A stretch of 64,000 nucleotides of DNA from Chryseobacterium sp. YIM B08800. GTDB lineage: Bacteria > Bacteroidota > Bacteroidia > Flavobacteriales > Weeksellaceae. Of the stretch, positions 16,825-26,121 are shown piece after piece. The translations under genes were made by a program, and so were the position numbers. Within the stretch, counting starts at the first letter, position 1. The number at the start of each line of letters is the position of its first letter. The DNA is taken from NCBI RefSeq assembly GCF_026163565.1, contig NZ_JAPDKN010000005.1, positions 41,387 to 105,386 on the forward strand. The letters run 5' to 3'. The notes beneath the pieces are model-generated. The model was not told the origin of the DNA, did not search any database, and saw nothing but the letters and a program-made list of their open reading frames with translations.

Positions 16825-19800
16825 ATGAAAAACAAATACCTTTTGAGAGGCTTATTACCGATTGCCGCTTTATTTCATGGCGCAGTTTCAGGGCAAAGCA
16901 CATTAGTTCACTATTGGAACTTTAATAATAATGCATCTGTTGCTGCCATCACAACACCTACTTCAACACTTTTGAATGGTTCTATCACAGCAACTTCTAC
17001 AGGAACAGGAAGTACAGATACTTTTATTGATTTTGCTGGCGGAACATCACAAAACTTTAATGTAGATAATTTTAATGCAAGAAACGGAGATGCTTCCGGA
17101 ACGCATTTGAGATACAATTATCCAATCAACGGAAATGTACAATTTAATTTGCCAACGACAGGTTATAACAATGTTGTGGTGAAATTTTCTACAAGAAGAT
17201 CAGGTTCGGGTGCAGGAAATCAAAACTGGTCTTATTCTTTAGACGGAACTACTTTTGTACCGTATCAAACGGTTACTTCACAGGATGCCAATCCGCAGCT
17301 CATCACATTTGACTTTTCGAATGTTACAGGAGTTTCAAATAACCCAAATTTTAAATTAAAAGTTGAGTTTACTCAAGGCAGTGGCGGAGCTGTTGGAAAT
17401 AACCGCTTCGATAATTTCACGCTAGATGCAACTTCAGTTGGCGGAACTGATACTACTCCACCAACTGTTGCCTATTTGCCTGCAAACAACGTCAATAACG
17501 CTTCTACAACAGTAAATCCAACGATTACTTTTAATGAAAACGTAAGATTAATCGACAACTCTGCAATTACTTCTGCAAATGCACAAAGCTTAATTGAATT
17601 ACGTTTAGGAAACTCTACAGGAAATGCAGTTCCGTTTACAACAACATTTGCCAATAATGTAATTACGGTAATTCCTACGGGAGGTTTAGTTCCAAATCAG
17701 GCTTATTATTTAGCTTTAAAGCCAAATATGGTGGAAGATACAAGCGACAATGCGATAACAACGGCAACTTCTAGTATTTTCACAACAGCTGGAACAAGCA
17801 TCTCTTTAGATAAAACTTTAATTAAGGTTAATGAAAATGCAGGAATTTTAGCATTTAAAATAAATGTCACCAATCCTTCCAATGCAACCGTAAATTTGGT
17901 TGCGAAACCGGCTTCTTTCAACACCGCAAACAGCAGTGATTTTACCTTTACAAGCCAAACAATCAACATTACGCCTTCTACAACAAGCGTAACTGTAAAT
18001 ATTCCAATTCTTGATGATACTTTGGAGGAGCAACAGGCAGAATATTTTGTTTTAGGTTTAGAAAATCCAGTAGGAACAACGATTTCAGGAGATACTTCAT
18101 CAACAGTATATATTATTGATAATGATAAAGCGGCTCCCGTTCCTTCTAACCAAATTTCATTAAATTATATAGGAAGTTTTGATCCTTCAGGAAATAATAA
18201 CAGTTCAACAGAAATTGTAGTTCATGATCCTGCAACTCAAAAATTATTTACCATCAGTTCTTTAACGGATGTTTTTGATATTATTAATTTTGCTAATCCA
18301 TTAGCTCCGTCAGTAATTAATACTGTAAATATGGCTCCTTATGGCGGAATTACAAGCATCGCCGTGAAAAACGGACTTGTTGCTGTAGCTTCTCCAAACG
18401 GAACAAACGCACAACAAAACGGATCGGTAGTTTTCTTCGACATCAATGGAAATTTCTTAAAACAAGTTACCGTAGGAGTTTTACCGGACATGATTACATT
18501 TACCCCGGACGGAACAAAAGTAATGACCGCAAATGAAGGCGAACCAAACGATGCTTATACGGTAGATCCTGAAGGTTCAATAAGTATTATTGATATTTCA
18601 GGTGGAATTAATAATTTAACTCAGTCAAATGTTACTACGCTTGGTTTCACAGGCTACAACAGCCAGGAAGCTGCATTTATCAGTTCAGGTGGAAGAAAGG
18701 TAAAGTCTACAAGCACTTTGGCGCAGGATCTTGAGCCAGAATACATTGCCATCAGTCCAGACAGCCAGAAAGCTTGGGTTTCTTGCCAGGAAAACAACGG
18801 AATTATCGAAGTAAATCTTAGCAACAATACTTTAGGAAATATTTGGGGATTGGGTAAAAAAGATATGAATCTTCCAGGAAACGGCTTTGACGCTTCAGAC
18901 AACAACGGAGAAATTCTTATCGCAAACTGGCCTGTAAAAGCGTATTACAATCCTGATGCAATGGCTTCTTTCAAAGTTGGAAACACCAATTATCTGGTTA
19001 CCGCAAACGAAGGTGACGAAAAAGATTTAGGTGGATTCAGCGAAAGAACAACCGTTGGAGCAAATGGTTATACTTTAGACTCAACCATTTTCCCAAATGC
19101 TTCTGTTTTAAAAGCTTCACATAATTTAGGAAGATTCAGAGTGACCAATGTAAACGGAAATACAGACGGAGACGCAGATTTTGAAGAAATTCATGCTTTG
19201 GGAACAAGGTCATTCTCAATTTTCAATGCAGATACCAAACAAATCGTTTACGACAGTGGAGACAGATTTGAAAGATATATCGCAGCCAATCACCCTTTGA
19301 TTTTTAATGCAGATAACGAAGCCAACGGAGCGAAAAACCGAAGCCGCGCAAAAGGTCCTGAACCGGAAGGTGTAACTTTAGGAACCATTGCCGGACAAAC
19401 TTTTGCATTCATTACTTTGGAAAGAACCGGAGGTGTGATGGTTTACAACGTAACCAATCCAAACAACGTCACTTTTGCAGATTACAAACACTCAAGATCA
19501 ACTTCTGCATTTGGTGGAGACAACGGTCCGGAAGGAATTATTTATATTGCTCCAGAGAATACGACGACCAACAAAGGTTACGTCATCGTTGCAAACGAAA
19601 TCAGCGGAACTTTATCGATGTATGAAGTACAACCTTCTGCATCATTAGCAACAGGTGAAGTAAAACCTGAAAAAGCAAGTTTCAACATCTTTCCGAATCC
19701 TGTAAACAAAGGAAACACTCTTTATTTCAACAGAGCTCAAGGTTATGAGTTGTACGATATGAGCGGAAAACTTATTGGAAAAGAGAAAAACGCATTAACC

Positions 19801-19881
19801 ATCGATACTTCAAAACTAAACACCGGAGTTTATTTAATTAAAACTTCAGAAGGTGAAGTGAAGAGATTCATCGTGAAATAA
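16825..19881 (+). CDS. secreted choice-of-anchor I protein with Ig-like, Calx-beta and T9SS domains
   Basis: 1018 aa. A signal peptide ends near ...GAVSGQS. Residues about 25-200 form a jelly-roll-like region. About 210-325 is an SbsA-type Ig-like domain (TPPTVAYLPANN..FNENVRL). About 330-435 is a Calx-beta domain ending VYIIDND. The large C-terminal beta-propeller-like region (about 440-930, with FTPDGTKVMTANEGEPND and DLEPEYIAISPD) is the choice-of-anchor I domain, sometimes annotated alkaline-phosphatase-like. The last about 75 residues are a T9SS type A sorting domain (FNIFPNPVNKGNTLYF). A role in phosphate or surface chemistry is possible beside ppk-ppx but unproven. Confidence 0.88.
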   Translation: MKNKYLLRGLLPIAALFHGAVSGQSTLVHYWNFNNNASVAAITTPTSTLLNGSITATSTGTGSTDTFIDFAGGTSQNFNVDNFNARNGDASGTHLRYNYPINGNVQFNLPTTGYNNVVVKFSTRRSGSGAGNQNWSYSLDGTTFVPYQTVTSQDANPQLITFDFSNVTGVSNNPNFKLKVEFTQGSGGAVGNNRFDNFTLDATSVGGTDTTPPTVAYLPANNVNNASTTVNPTITFNENVRLIDNSAITSANAQSLIELRLGNSTGNAVPFTTTFANNVITVIPTGGLVPNQAYYLALKPNMVEDTSDNAITTATSSIFTTAGTSISLDKTLIKVNENAGILAFKINVTNPSNATVNLVAKPASFNTANSSDFTFTSQTINITPSTTSVTVNIPILDDTLEEQQAEYFVLGLENPVGTTISGDTSSTVYIIDNDKAAPVPSNQISLNYIGSFDPSGNNNSSTEIVVHDPATQKLFTISSLTDVFDIINFANPLAPSVINTVNMAPYGGITSIAVKNGLVAVASPNGTNAQQNGSVVFFDINGNFLKQVTVGVLPDMITFTPDGTKVMTANEGEPNDAYTVDPEGSISIIDISGGINNLTQSNVTTLGFTGYNSQEAAFISSGGRKVKSTSTLAQDLEPEYIAISPDSQKAWVSCQENNGIIEVNLSNNTLGNIWGLGKKDMNLPGNGFDASDNNGEILIANWPVKAYYNPDAMASFKVGNTNYLVTANEGDEKDLGGFSERTTVGANGYTLDSTIFPNASVLKASHNLGRFRVTNVNGNTDGDADFEEIHALGTRSFSIFNADTKQIVYDSGDRFERYIAANHPLIFNADNEANGAKNRSRAKGPEPEGVTLGTIAGQTFAFITLERTGGVMVYNVTNPNNVTFADYKHSRSTSAFGGDNGPEGIIYIAPENTTTNKGYVIVANEISGTLSMYEVQPSASLATGEVKPEKASFNIFPNPVNKGNTLYFNRAQGYELYDMSGKLIGKEKNALTIDTSKLNTGVYLIKTSEGEVKRFIVK

Positions 19882-19909
19882 TTTTTTTTACTTAATAATT
19901 TACTTTCGT

Positions 19910-19938
19910 AGCCTCGGATTTTTTCCGGGGCTTTTTTG
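19910..19938 (+). terminator. intrinsic terminator
   Basis: Arms AGCCTCGG 19910-19917 and CCGGGGCT 19925-19932, then a T-run. It follows the choice-of-anchor I gene by 28 bp. Confidence 0.8.
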
Positions 19939-19983
19939 TTGGTTTAAATTTCATTATTTTTACATAAAGTCGTTAGTAAATAC

Positions 19984-20796
19984 ATGAACACTCCGGAAAC
20001 AATCAAATTATTTGAAAAAGCATATAAAGCAAAAACTGATAATAATTATTGGAATCAAATCTCACAACTCAGAAAATTTGCCACTCAAGAGATGATTTCC
20101 GAATGCATTCTTCTCATTGATTCTGAAGATTTAAAATCTAAACAAATTGGAATTGATATTTTATCTCAGCTTGGGAAAAATAGAAAGAGTTTTATTCACA
20201 AAATGTTTGATAAAATCTTTAATTTTTTTGAAACATCTAATAACGAAAATTTAATTCTTACAAGCCTATTCGCCATAGGACACAATAATGAATATTTAAA
20301 AATAAAACATATTAAAAGTTTAGAAAAATTTAAAAACTCAAAATCAACAGATGTGAGATATGCTTTAACGTTTTCTTTGCTTGGAGTTGAAAAAAAGATA
20401 GCAATTGATATACTCATAGAGCTGGCTCAGGATAAAAGCTTAAAAATTAGAGATTGGGCAACTTTCGGCTTAGGAACACAGATAGAGACAGATAATAAAG
20501 AGATTAGGGGTATTTTATATAAAAATTCTTTATCAAATAATGATCAGATTAGACAGGAAGCAATAAAAGGTCTTGCAAATCGGAATGACCAGAGAGTCGA
20601 AAAATTAATACTTTCCGAACTTTATAAGGAAAATTTCGGCACTTTATTTTTTGATACTTTACTCAATATTAAAAATGGTGAACAATATCTTCCACTCATT
20701 ATAAATATTTATGAAAAATATAAACATGACCAAGATATTAATACTGAATGGTTATCTGATTTGAAAAAATGTATTAAAGTCTTACAGGAAATATAA
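19984..20796 (+). CDS. HEAT-repeat protein
   Basis: 270 aa, all-helical, with repeats of the HEAT type (QIGIDILSQLG, DVRYALTFSLLG, KIRDWATFGLGTQ, QIRQEAIKGLAN). No signal peptide, so cytoplasmic. HEAT proteins act as binding scaffolds, and several serve as immunity proteins of polymorphic toxins. The next gene, 31 bp downstream, carries a barstar domain, which supports that idea without proving it. The pair is more AT-rich than its neighbours. Confidence 0.75.
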   Translation: MNTPETIKLFEKAYKAKTDNNYWNQISQLRKFATQEMISECILLIDSEDLKSKQIGIDILSQLGKNRKSFIHKMFDKIFNFFETSNNENLILTSLFAIGHNNEYLKIKHIKSLEKFKNSKSTDVRYALTFSLLGVEKKIAIDILIELAQDKSLKIRDWATFGLGTQIETDNKEIRGILYKNSLSNNDQIRQEAIKGLANRNDQRVEKLILSELYKENFGTLFFDTLLNIKNGEQYLPLIINIYEKYKHDQDINTEWLSDLKKCIKVLQEI

Positions 20797-20827
20797 ATTA
20801 ATAAATTAGCTATTAAAAAACAATTAT

Positions 20828-21520
20828 ATGTTTGCATTCGCTCTTGATACCCTCGAAAAACCACAAATTATTTCTTTAATTGAGAATGTAAAAAATCTCG
20901 AAAGCAATAAAACCAATTTTGGTTTTCGCAAACTTAGGTTAATTAATGTTGAAAATCCTACCCGATTAAAATTAGAAATAGAAAAAGCAATTGATAATTC
21001 TGACAATCACGGTTGCATTTATCTTTTAGATCAGAATAATTCAATTCTTACAGGAACATTTATCAATAATATTAAAATTTCAAAATCAGATAAGAATAAT
21101 CTCAGTTTGAGCGGCTATGTTTGGCATCAACCAAAAGGTTATTATAAAGCCTGGAAAATGAAGATGAATAACCAAATTAATGATAAAAATATTTGGAAAA
21201 ATTTTGAAAAGAATGAATTACAAGGTTGGTTAGTTTTTGCTTTAAACAATATGAATACTGAATCTTCAAAAGAAGATCTAATAATAGAAATCAACGGAGA
21301 TCATTTTAATAATCTTGATGAGTTCTTTTGTACGCTTGGTGAAGAAATCAATGGAGTTGCAGGATATTTTGGAAGAAACATTCCGGCTCTTTACGATTGT
21401 ATGAGAGGTGGTTTTGGAGTTAACTCAATTGAAAAACTCACTTGGAAAAACCATCAGAAAAGTAAGAAACTTTTTAAATCGAAATTCTGCAAATATTTGA
21501 AGATTTTGATGTTGAAATAA
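20828..21520 (+). CDS. barstar-domain protein (RNase inhibitor-like)
   Basis: 230 aa. The C-terminal about 70 residues match barstar: IEINGDHFNNLDEFFCTLG, then YFGRNIPALYDCMRGGFG, the signature of the barnase inhibitor fold. The N-terminal about 155 residues, with NHGCIYLLDQNNSILTG and GYVWHQPKGYY, are an unrecognised domain, so this is a two-domain relative of barstar. It likely neutralises an RNase toxin; no cognate toxin gene is adjacent. It forms a pair with the HEAT gene upstream. Confidence 0.75.
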   Translation: MFAFALDTLEKPQIISLIENVKNLESNKTNFGFRKLRLINVENPTRLKLEIEKAIDNSDNHGCIYLLDQNNSILTGTFINNIKISKSDKNNLSLSGYVWHQPKGYYKAWKMKMNNQINDKNIWKNFEKNELQGWLVFALNNMNTESSKEDLIIEINGDHFNNLDEFFCTLGEEINGVAGYFGRNIPALYDCMRGGFGVNSIEKLTWKNHQKSKKLFKSKFCKYLKILMLK

Positions 21521-21535
21521 ACCTGCAATAAGTTT

Positions 21536-21660
21536 TGGCTAAAGCCAAATGAATTTTTTGATTTTTGAGCGGGCTAAAGCCCGCTCCTATTGATTTAGAG
21601 GCAACCTTGTCAAGGTTAACTTTCATGTGGTTAATAACCTTGACAAGGTTTAAAAACATA
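21536..21660. repeat. composite of dispersed palindromic repeats
   Basis: First part: GGCTAAAGCC and GGGCTAAAGCCCGCTCC, the latter found again in the form GGCTAAAGCCCGTTCC near 40217. Second part: the near-palindrome AACCTTGTCAAGGTT (21603-21617) and its inverted partner near 21636-21651, a motif that recurs at 33548-33597. Confidence 0.6.
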
Positions 21661-21661
21661 A

Positions 21662-21690
21662 AAAAAAGGCAGACCTTCAAGATCTGCCTT
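21662..21690 (-). terminator. terminator of the nfu-mrp operon
   Basis: AAGGCAGA 21666-21673 pairs with TCTGCCTT 21683-21690. The minus strand continues in a T-run. It lies 24 bp after the nfu stop. Confidence 0.8.
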
Positions 21691-21713
21691 CAAAAAATAT
21701 ATTGTCTTATTTT

Positions 21714-21962
21714 TTACTCTACATTTACTACCTTCTCAATTTCAGGAGCGTGCTGTTTGATAGTATTTTCTACGCCTAATTTCAAAGTTGAGAAATTAAG
21801 AGAGCAACCAGAACAGTTTCCTAAAAGTTTTACAAAAACAGTATTGTCTTTTACATCCAAAAGCTCAATATCACCGCCGTCTTTATTCAAAAACGGACGA
21901 ATGCTTTCCAGAGCTTCCATTACTCGGGTTACAGTGTCTTCGTGTGTTGTATTTGTCTCCAT
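21714..21962 (-). CDS. NifU-like Fe-S scaffold protein
   Basis: 82 aa, a stand-alone NifU C-terminal (Nfu) domain. It shows IRPFLNKDGGDIELLDV and the CxxC of GNCSGCSLNFSTLK, which holds a bridging 4Fe-4S cluster between two subunits. Acts in the cytoplasm handing clusters to apo-proteins. It lies 42 bp downstream of an Mrp-type Fe-S carrier ATPase on the same strand, so the two form a cluster-delivery operon. Confidence 0.9.
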   Translation of the reverse strand: METNTTHEDTVTRVMEALESIRPFLNKDGGDIELLDVKDNTVFVKLLGNCSGCSLNFSTLKLGVENTIKQHAPEIEKVVNVE

Positions 21963-22004
21963 ATTTGGGTTTGGTTTTCAAAAATGTATTTGAAATTATT
22001 TTAA

Positions 22005-23108
22005 TTATTTTTTTGGTGAACAACCAGCCATTGTTGATATTTTCACGGCTTCAGTTGGCGGAAGAAACTTATTTCTTTCTACTAAACTCTCTACCATTTT
22101 CTTCGCAGTTTCTGTATAGATCTCAGCGATTTTAGAACCTTCCTGTAAAGCTGCTGGTCTTCCTACATCTCCAGCTTCTCTGATGCTCTGAATCAAAGGA
22201 ATTTCACCTAAAACAGGAATATTTAAATCTTCAGCTAAATATTGCGCACCTTGGTTTCCAAAGATATAATATTTATTGTCAGGTAATTCTTCCGGTGTAA
22301 AATACGCCATATTTTCTACCAATCCAAGAACAGGAATGTTGATACTTTCCATATTAAACATGGCAATACCTTTTCTAACGTCTGCCAAAGCAACGTGTTG
22401 AGGTGTACTTACGATTACTGCTCCTGTTACCGGAACTTCCTGAATGATAGACAAATGAATATCACCCGTTCCCGGAGGAAGGTCAATTAATAAGAAATCT
22501 AATTCTCCCCAAGCTGCATCTCTGATCATTTGGTTCAAAGCTTTTGAAGCCATTGGTCCTCTCCAAACTACCGCCTGATTGGCTCCTGAAAAATATCCGA
22601 TAGAAAGCATTTTCACACCGTAATTTTCGATAGGTTTCATTAAGCTTTTTCCGTTTACGTCTACAGAAATTGGTTTTTGACCTTCTGTATCAAACATTGT
22701 AGGAACAGATGGCCCGTAAATATCGGCATCTAATAAACCTACTTTAAAGCCCATTTTTGCTAAAGTTACCGCAAGGTTTGCAGAAACTGTAGACTTACCA
22801 ACTCCTCCTTTTCCGGATGCGATGGCAATAATATTTTGAATTCCAGGAATTTGTTTTCCTTTGATCTGACTTAGCTGAACCTCACTCGGCTCCGGAGAAA
22901 CTATTTTAAGTTTTAAATTAATCTCTTCACCAAATTCACTTGCAAACGCCTGTTTCATTGCTGCCTCAAGCTTTTTCTTTTCGTGCATTGCCGGTGAATG
23001 AGCCGTCATATCGATATAAACGTCATTCCCCATCAACTGAAAATTAGTTACCAAGTCATCTACTTCTATTTCTTTAAGGAAATCCTGAACCTTTTCTTTA
23101 GTCAACAT
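22005..23108 (-). CDS. Mrp/ApbC-family Fe-S cluster carrier ATPase
   Basis: 367 aa from the ATG at 23108 (MLTKEKVQDFLKEIEV); seven codons upstream are not needed. An N-terminal MIP18/DUF59-like domain (about 1-85) is fused to a P-loop ATPase with deviant Walker A GKGGVGKSTVSANLA, LLDADIYGPSVP and LLIDLPPGTGDIHLS. A C-terminal Cys (MAGCSPKK) is at the very end; the usual CxxC of many homologs is not obvious, so cluster binding may differ. It delivers Fe-S clusters together with the nfu product. Confidence 0.9.
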   Translation of the reverse strand: MLTKEKVQDFLKEIEVDDLVTNFQLMGNDVYIDMTAHSPAMHEKKKLEAAMKQAFASEFGEEINLKLKIVSPEPSEVQLSQIKGKQIPGIQNIIAIASGKGGVGKSTVSANLAVTLAKMGFKVGLLDADIYGPSVPTMFDTEGQKPISVDVNGKSLMKPIENYGVKMLSIGYFSGANQAVVWRGPMASKALNQMIRDAAWGELDFLLIDLPPGTGDIHLSIIQEVPVTGAVIVSTPQHVALADVRKGIAMFNMESINIPVLGLVENMAYFTPEELPDNKYYIFGNQGAQYLAEDLNIPVLGEIPLIQSIREAGDVGRPAALQEGSKIAEIYTETAKKMVESLVERNKFLPPTEAVKISTMAGCSPKK

Positions 23109-23185
23109 AAAAATATAAATTGAATGCAAATTTACGGAAATTTTAGCTATTTAGAATCAATAAACATGGTGATAGATAAATTCTT

Positions 23186-23213
23186 TTGCAAACCTAAATT
23201 TTATGTATTTTAG
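23186..23213 (+). promoter_or_regulatory. promoter of the GH92 gene
   Basis: TTG 23186-23188, 17-bp spacer, TATTTTAG 23206-23213 (7 of 8 to TAnnTTTG except the penultimate T). It lies 21 bp before the ATG. Confidence 0.5.
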
Positions 23214-23234
23214 GGGCGATTTTAAATTATATCC

Positions 23235-26036
23235 ATGAAAAAAATAATATTCGTTCTTTTAGGATTAGTTGCTCATAATTCATTTTCACAAAATTATTCG
23301 CAATATGTAAATCCTTTTATCGGAACGGGCGGTCACGGACATACTTTTCCCGGTGCGATTGTACCCTTCGGAATGGTTCAGCTTTCTCCGGACACAAGAA
23401 TTGACGGAAGTTGGGATGGTTGCAGCGGTTATCATTATTCCGATTCTGTAATCTACGGATTTTCTCATACCCATTTAAACGGAACCGGAGTTTCAGATTA
23501 CGGTGATATTATGCTGATGCCTACAATGGGGAAACCCGGATTAACACCAAAAGAATATTCATCAAAATTTTCTCATAAAAACGAAAAGGCAACAGCGGGT
23601 TTTTATTCAGTAAAATTAGATAAACATAATATTGATGCTCGTTTGACGACCACCGCAAGAGTCGGTTATCACGAATATAAATTCAACAAAGCCGGAAATG
23701 CAAATATTATTTTAGACTTAAATCACAGAGATAAACTTCTGGAAGGTGAAGTAAGAATTATTGACAGCAAAACGATTGAGGTTTTCAGAAGAAGTGAAGC
23801 TTGGGCAACCAATCAATACATTTATGCGAGAATTGAGTTTTCAAAACCGATGAAAGTTTCAAGCAAAAGCTTTAACGGTAAAAACGAAAACAATACTTTT
23901 TCTGGAACTAAATTAGCTTTAGCATTTACTTCATCAGTAAAAAAAGGTGAAAAAATAAGTGTAAAAGTGGCGATTTCTCCGACAGGTTATGAAGGAGCAG
24001 CAAAAAATATGTTGGCTGAAGGAAAATCAAATAATTTCAGTGAAATTCAGAACCAGGCAATTGCAGACTGGAATAAAGAACTTTCTAAAATTGAAGTTAA
24101 ATCTAGCGATAAAAACAAGCTGGCAATTTTCTACACTGCAATGTATCACGTTTTCACGCAACCGAATATCAATATGGATGTTGACGGAAAATACCGTGGT
24201 AGAGACAACAAATTTTACACAGCAAATGATTTTGGATATTATTCTGTTTTCTCACTTTGGGATACTTTCAGAGGAGCGCATCCTTTGATGACTTTAATCG
24301 ACAGAAAAAGAACCGCAGATTTTGTGAATACTTTCATCAAGCAACGTGAACAAGGCGGAAGAATTCCGGTTTGGGAATTAGCTTCTAACGAAACCGAATG
24401 TATGATTGGCTATCATGGAGTTTCTGTAATTGCAGATGCAATGGCAAAAGGAATTACCGGTTTTGATTATGAAAAAGCTTTTGAAGCTTCAAAAAATTCG
24501 GCGATGCAGGATATTTTTGGTTTAAATGCTTACAAACAGAAAAATTACATCAGCATTGATGATGAGCACGAAAGTGTTTCTAAAACTTTAGAATACGCTT
24601 ATGACGACTGGTGTATCGCTCAAATGGCGAAAATTTTAAACAAGAAAGAAGACTACGAATACTTCATGAAACGTTCTCAGAACTGGAAAAATCTTTACAA
24701 TCCAAAGAACGGTTTTATGCAGGCAAGAAAAAACGGGAACTGGTACGAACCTTTTGACCCGAGTGAAGTCAATAATAATTACACTGAAGGAAATTCTTGG
24801 CATTATTCATACTTTGTTCCACAGGATATTCCGGGATTGATTCAGGCTCATGGCGGAAAAGAAAAATTTGAACAGTTTATCGATGCTATTTTCTCAGCTT
24901 CAGATAAAACAACAGGTAGAGAACAGGTAGATATTACCGGATTGATTGGACAATACGCACAAGGAAACGAGCCGAGTCATCATATCGCTTATCTTTATAA
25001 TTTCGTTGATAAGCCTCAGAAAACAGAAGAAAAAATCAAATTTATTCTTGATAATTTCTACAAAAATACTCCAGATGGGTTGATCGGAAATGAAGATTGC
25101 GGACAAATGAGCGCATGGTTTATTTTAAGCTCAATGGGAATTTATTCTGTAACTCCAGGGAAAGCTGAATGGGAAACAGTAACTCCATATTTTGATGAGG
25201 TTAAACTGCATTTAGAAGACGGAACGACAAGAATCATCACAAAAAACACTCCGAAAAGTGAGCTTAAAACTTTAGGTTTTGAAAACGTGAAACCGATTAA
25301 AGACCTAAAATATGCAGAACAGACTGCTTCACCTGTTATCAGTGCAGATCGTCTTTTTGAGTTTACCACTCAGGTAAAAATCACTCCGCTGAATGAAAAA
25401 GATAAAGTGTATTACATGACTTTGGATGATGATGATAAAAATGTAAGAAAAACTTTTAAAGTGTATAAAGAACCGTTCACTATCAACAAAACAACACAGG
25501 TTTCCACGTATGCTGAAAGAAATAGTGAGAAAAGCGGAATTACTACATCCAACTTCAACAGAAGACCAAATCATTGGGATGTAACGATTAATTCAACCGT
25601 AAATCCACAATATACAGCAGGCGGAAAATTGGCAATTATTGACGGAATCAACGGAGATGTCAACTGGAGAAAAGGTGAATGGCAAGGTTACCAAGGTCAA
25701 ACAGTGGAAGCAATTATTGATTTTAAATCTCCACAGCAGATCAATGAAATTTCTTCAACGTATTTACAGGACAGCAGAGCGTGGATTTTAATGCCTAAAA
25801 AAGTAGAATACTACGCTTCAATGGACGGAAAAACGTTCATTTTACTGAAAGCTTTAGAAAATAACATCGATCCTAAAGATATCAATGTTCAGGTAAAAGA
25901 TTTCAGAACAACGGTTCTTCCAACTGAAGCAAGATATGTAAAAGTAAGAGCGTATCACTTCGGAAAACTTCCGGAATGGCATCAAGGCGCAGGTGGTGAA
26001 GCTTATGTTTTTGTGGATGAAATTTCTGTGAAATAA
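23235..26036 (+). CDS. GH92 family alpha-mannosidase
   Basis: 933 aa. Signal peptide MKKIIFVLLGLVAHNSFSQ. The GH92 start YVNPFIGTGGHGHTFPGA is followed by CSGYHYSD and FSHTHLNGTG. The catalytic (alpha/alpha)6 domain holds GREQVDITGLIGQYAQGNEP and GNEDCGQMSAWFILSSMGIY, which bind calcium and carry the acid/base region. A C-terminal F5/8-type (discoidin-like) module (about 790-930) ends the protein, an addition to the core GH92 length. It removes mannose from glycans in a Ca-dependent way in the periplasm or at the surface. No SusCD pair is near. Confidence 0.95.
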   Translation: MKKIIFVLLGLVAHNSFSQNYSQYVNPFIGTGGHGHTFPGAIVPFGMVQLSPDTRIDGSWDGCSGYHYSDSVIYGFSHTHLNGTGVSDYGDIMLMPTMGKPGLTPKEYSSKFSHKNEKATAGFYSVKLDKHNIDARLTTTARVGYHEYKFNKAGNANIILDLNHRDKLLEGEVRIIDSKTIEVFRRSEAWATNQYIYARIEFSKPMKVSSKSFNGKNENNTFSGTKLALAFTSSVKKGEKISVKVAISPTGYEGAAKNMLAEGKSNNFSEIQNQAIADWNKELSKIEVKSSDKNKLAIFYTAMYHVFTQPNINMDVDGKYRGRDNKFYTANDFGYYSVFSLWDTFRGAHPLMTLIDRKRTADFVNTFIKQREQGGRIPVWELASNETECMIGYHGVSVIADAMAKGITGFDYEKAFEASKNSAMQDIFGLNAYKQKNYISIDDEHESVSKTLEYAYDDWCIAQMAKILNKKEDYEYFMKRSQNWKNLYNPKNGFMQARKNGNWYEPFDPSEVNNNYTEGNSWHYSYFVPQDIPGLIQAHGGKEKFEQFIDAIFSASDKTTGREQVDITGLIGQYAQGNEPSHHIAYLYNFVDKPQKTEEKIKFILDNFYKNTPDGLIGNEDCGQMSAWFILSSMGIYSVTPGKAEWETVTPYFDEVKLHLEDGTTRIITKNTPKSELKTLGFENVKPIKDLKYAEQTASPVISADRLFEFTTQVKITPLNEKDKVYYMTLDDDDKNVRKTFKVYKEPFTINKTTQVSTYAERNSEKSGITTSNFNRRPNHWDVTINSTVNPQYTAGGKLAIIDGINGDVNWRKGEWQGYQGQTVEAIIDFKSPQQINEISSTYLQDSRAWILMPKKVEYYASMDGKTFILLKALENNIDPKDINVQVKDFRTTVLPTEARYVKVRAYHFGKLPEWHQGAGGEAYVFVDEISVK

Positions 26037-26060
26037 AAAGTTTAAGATCATTTTGAATTA

Positions 26061-26092
26061 TAAAAAATCCGCTCCATAACTGGGGCGGATTT
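26061..26092 (-). terminator. terminator between convergent genes
   Basis: AAATCCGC 26065-26072 pairs with GCGGATTT 26085-26092. The T-run is best on the minus strand, so it serves the lamin-tail gene and may also stop the GH92 transcript. Confidence 0.75.
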
Positions 26093-26121
26093 CTCCTAAA
26101 CTTAACTGAACATAAATCATT

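Noticed and set aside
19984..20796. HEAT protein as a DNA glycosylase-type repair enzyme
   Set aside because: No AlkD-like active-site pattern could be recognised; only the repeat fold is supported.
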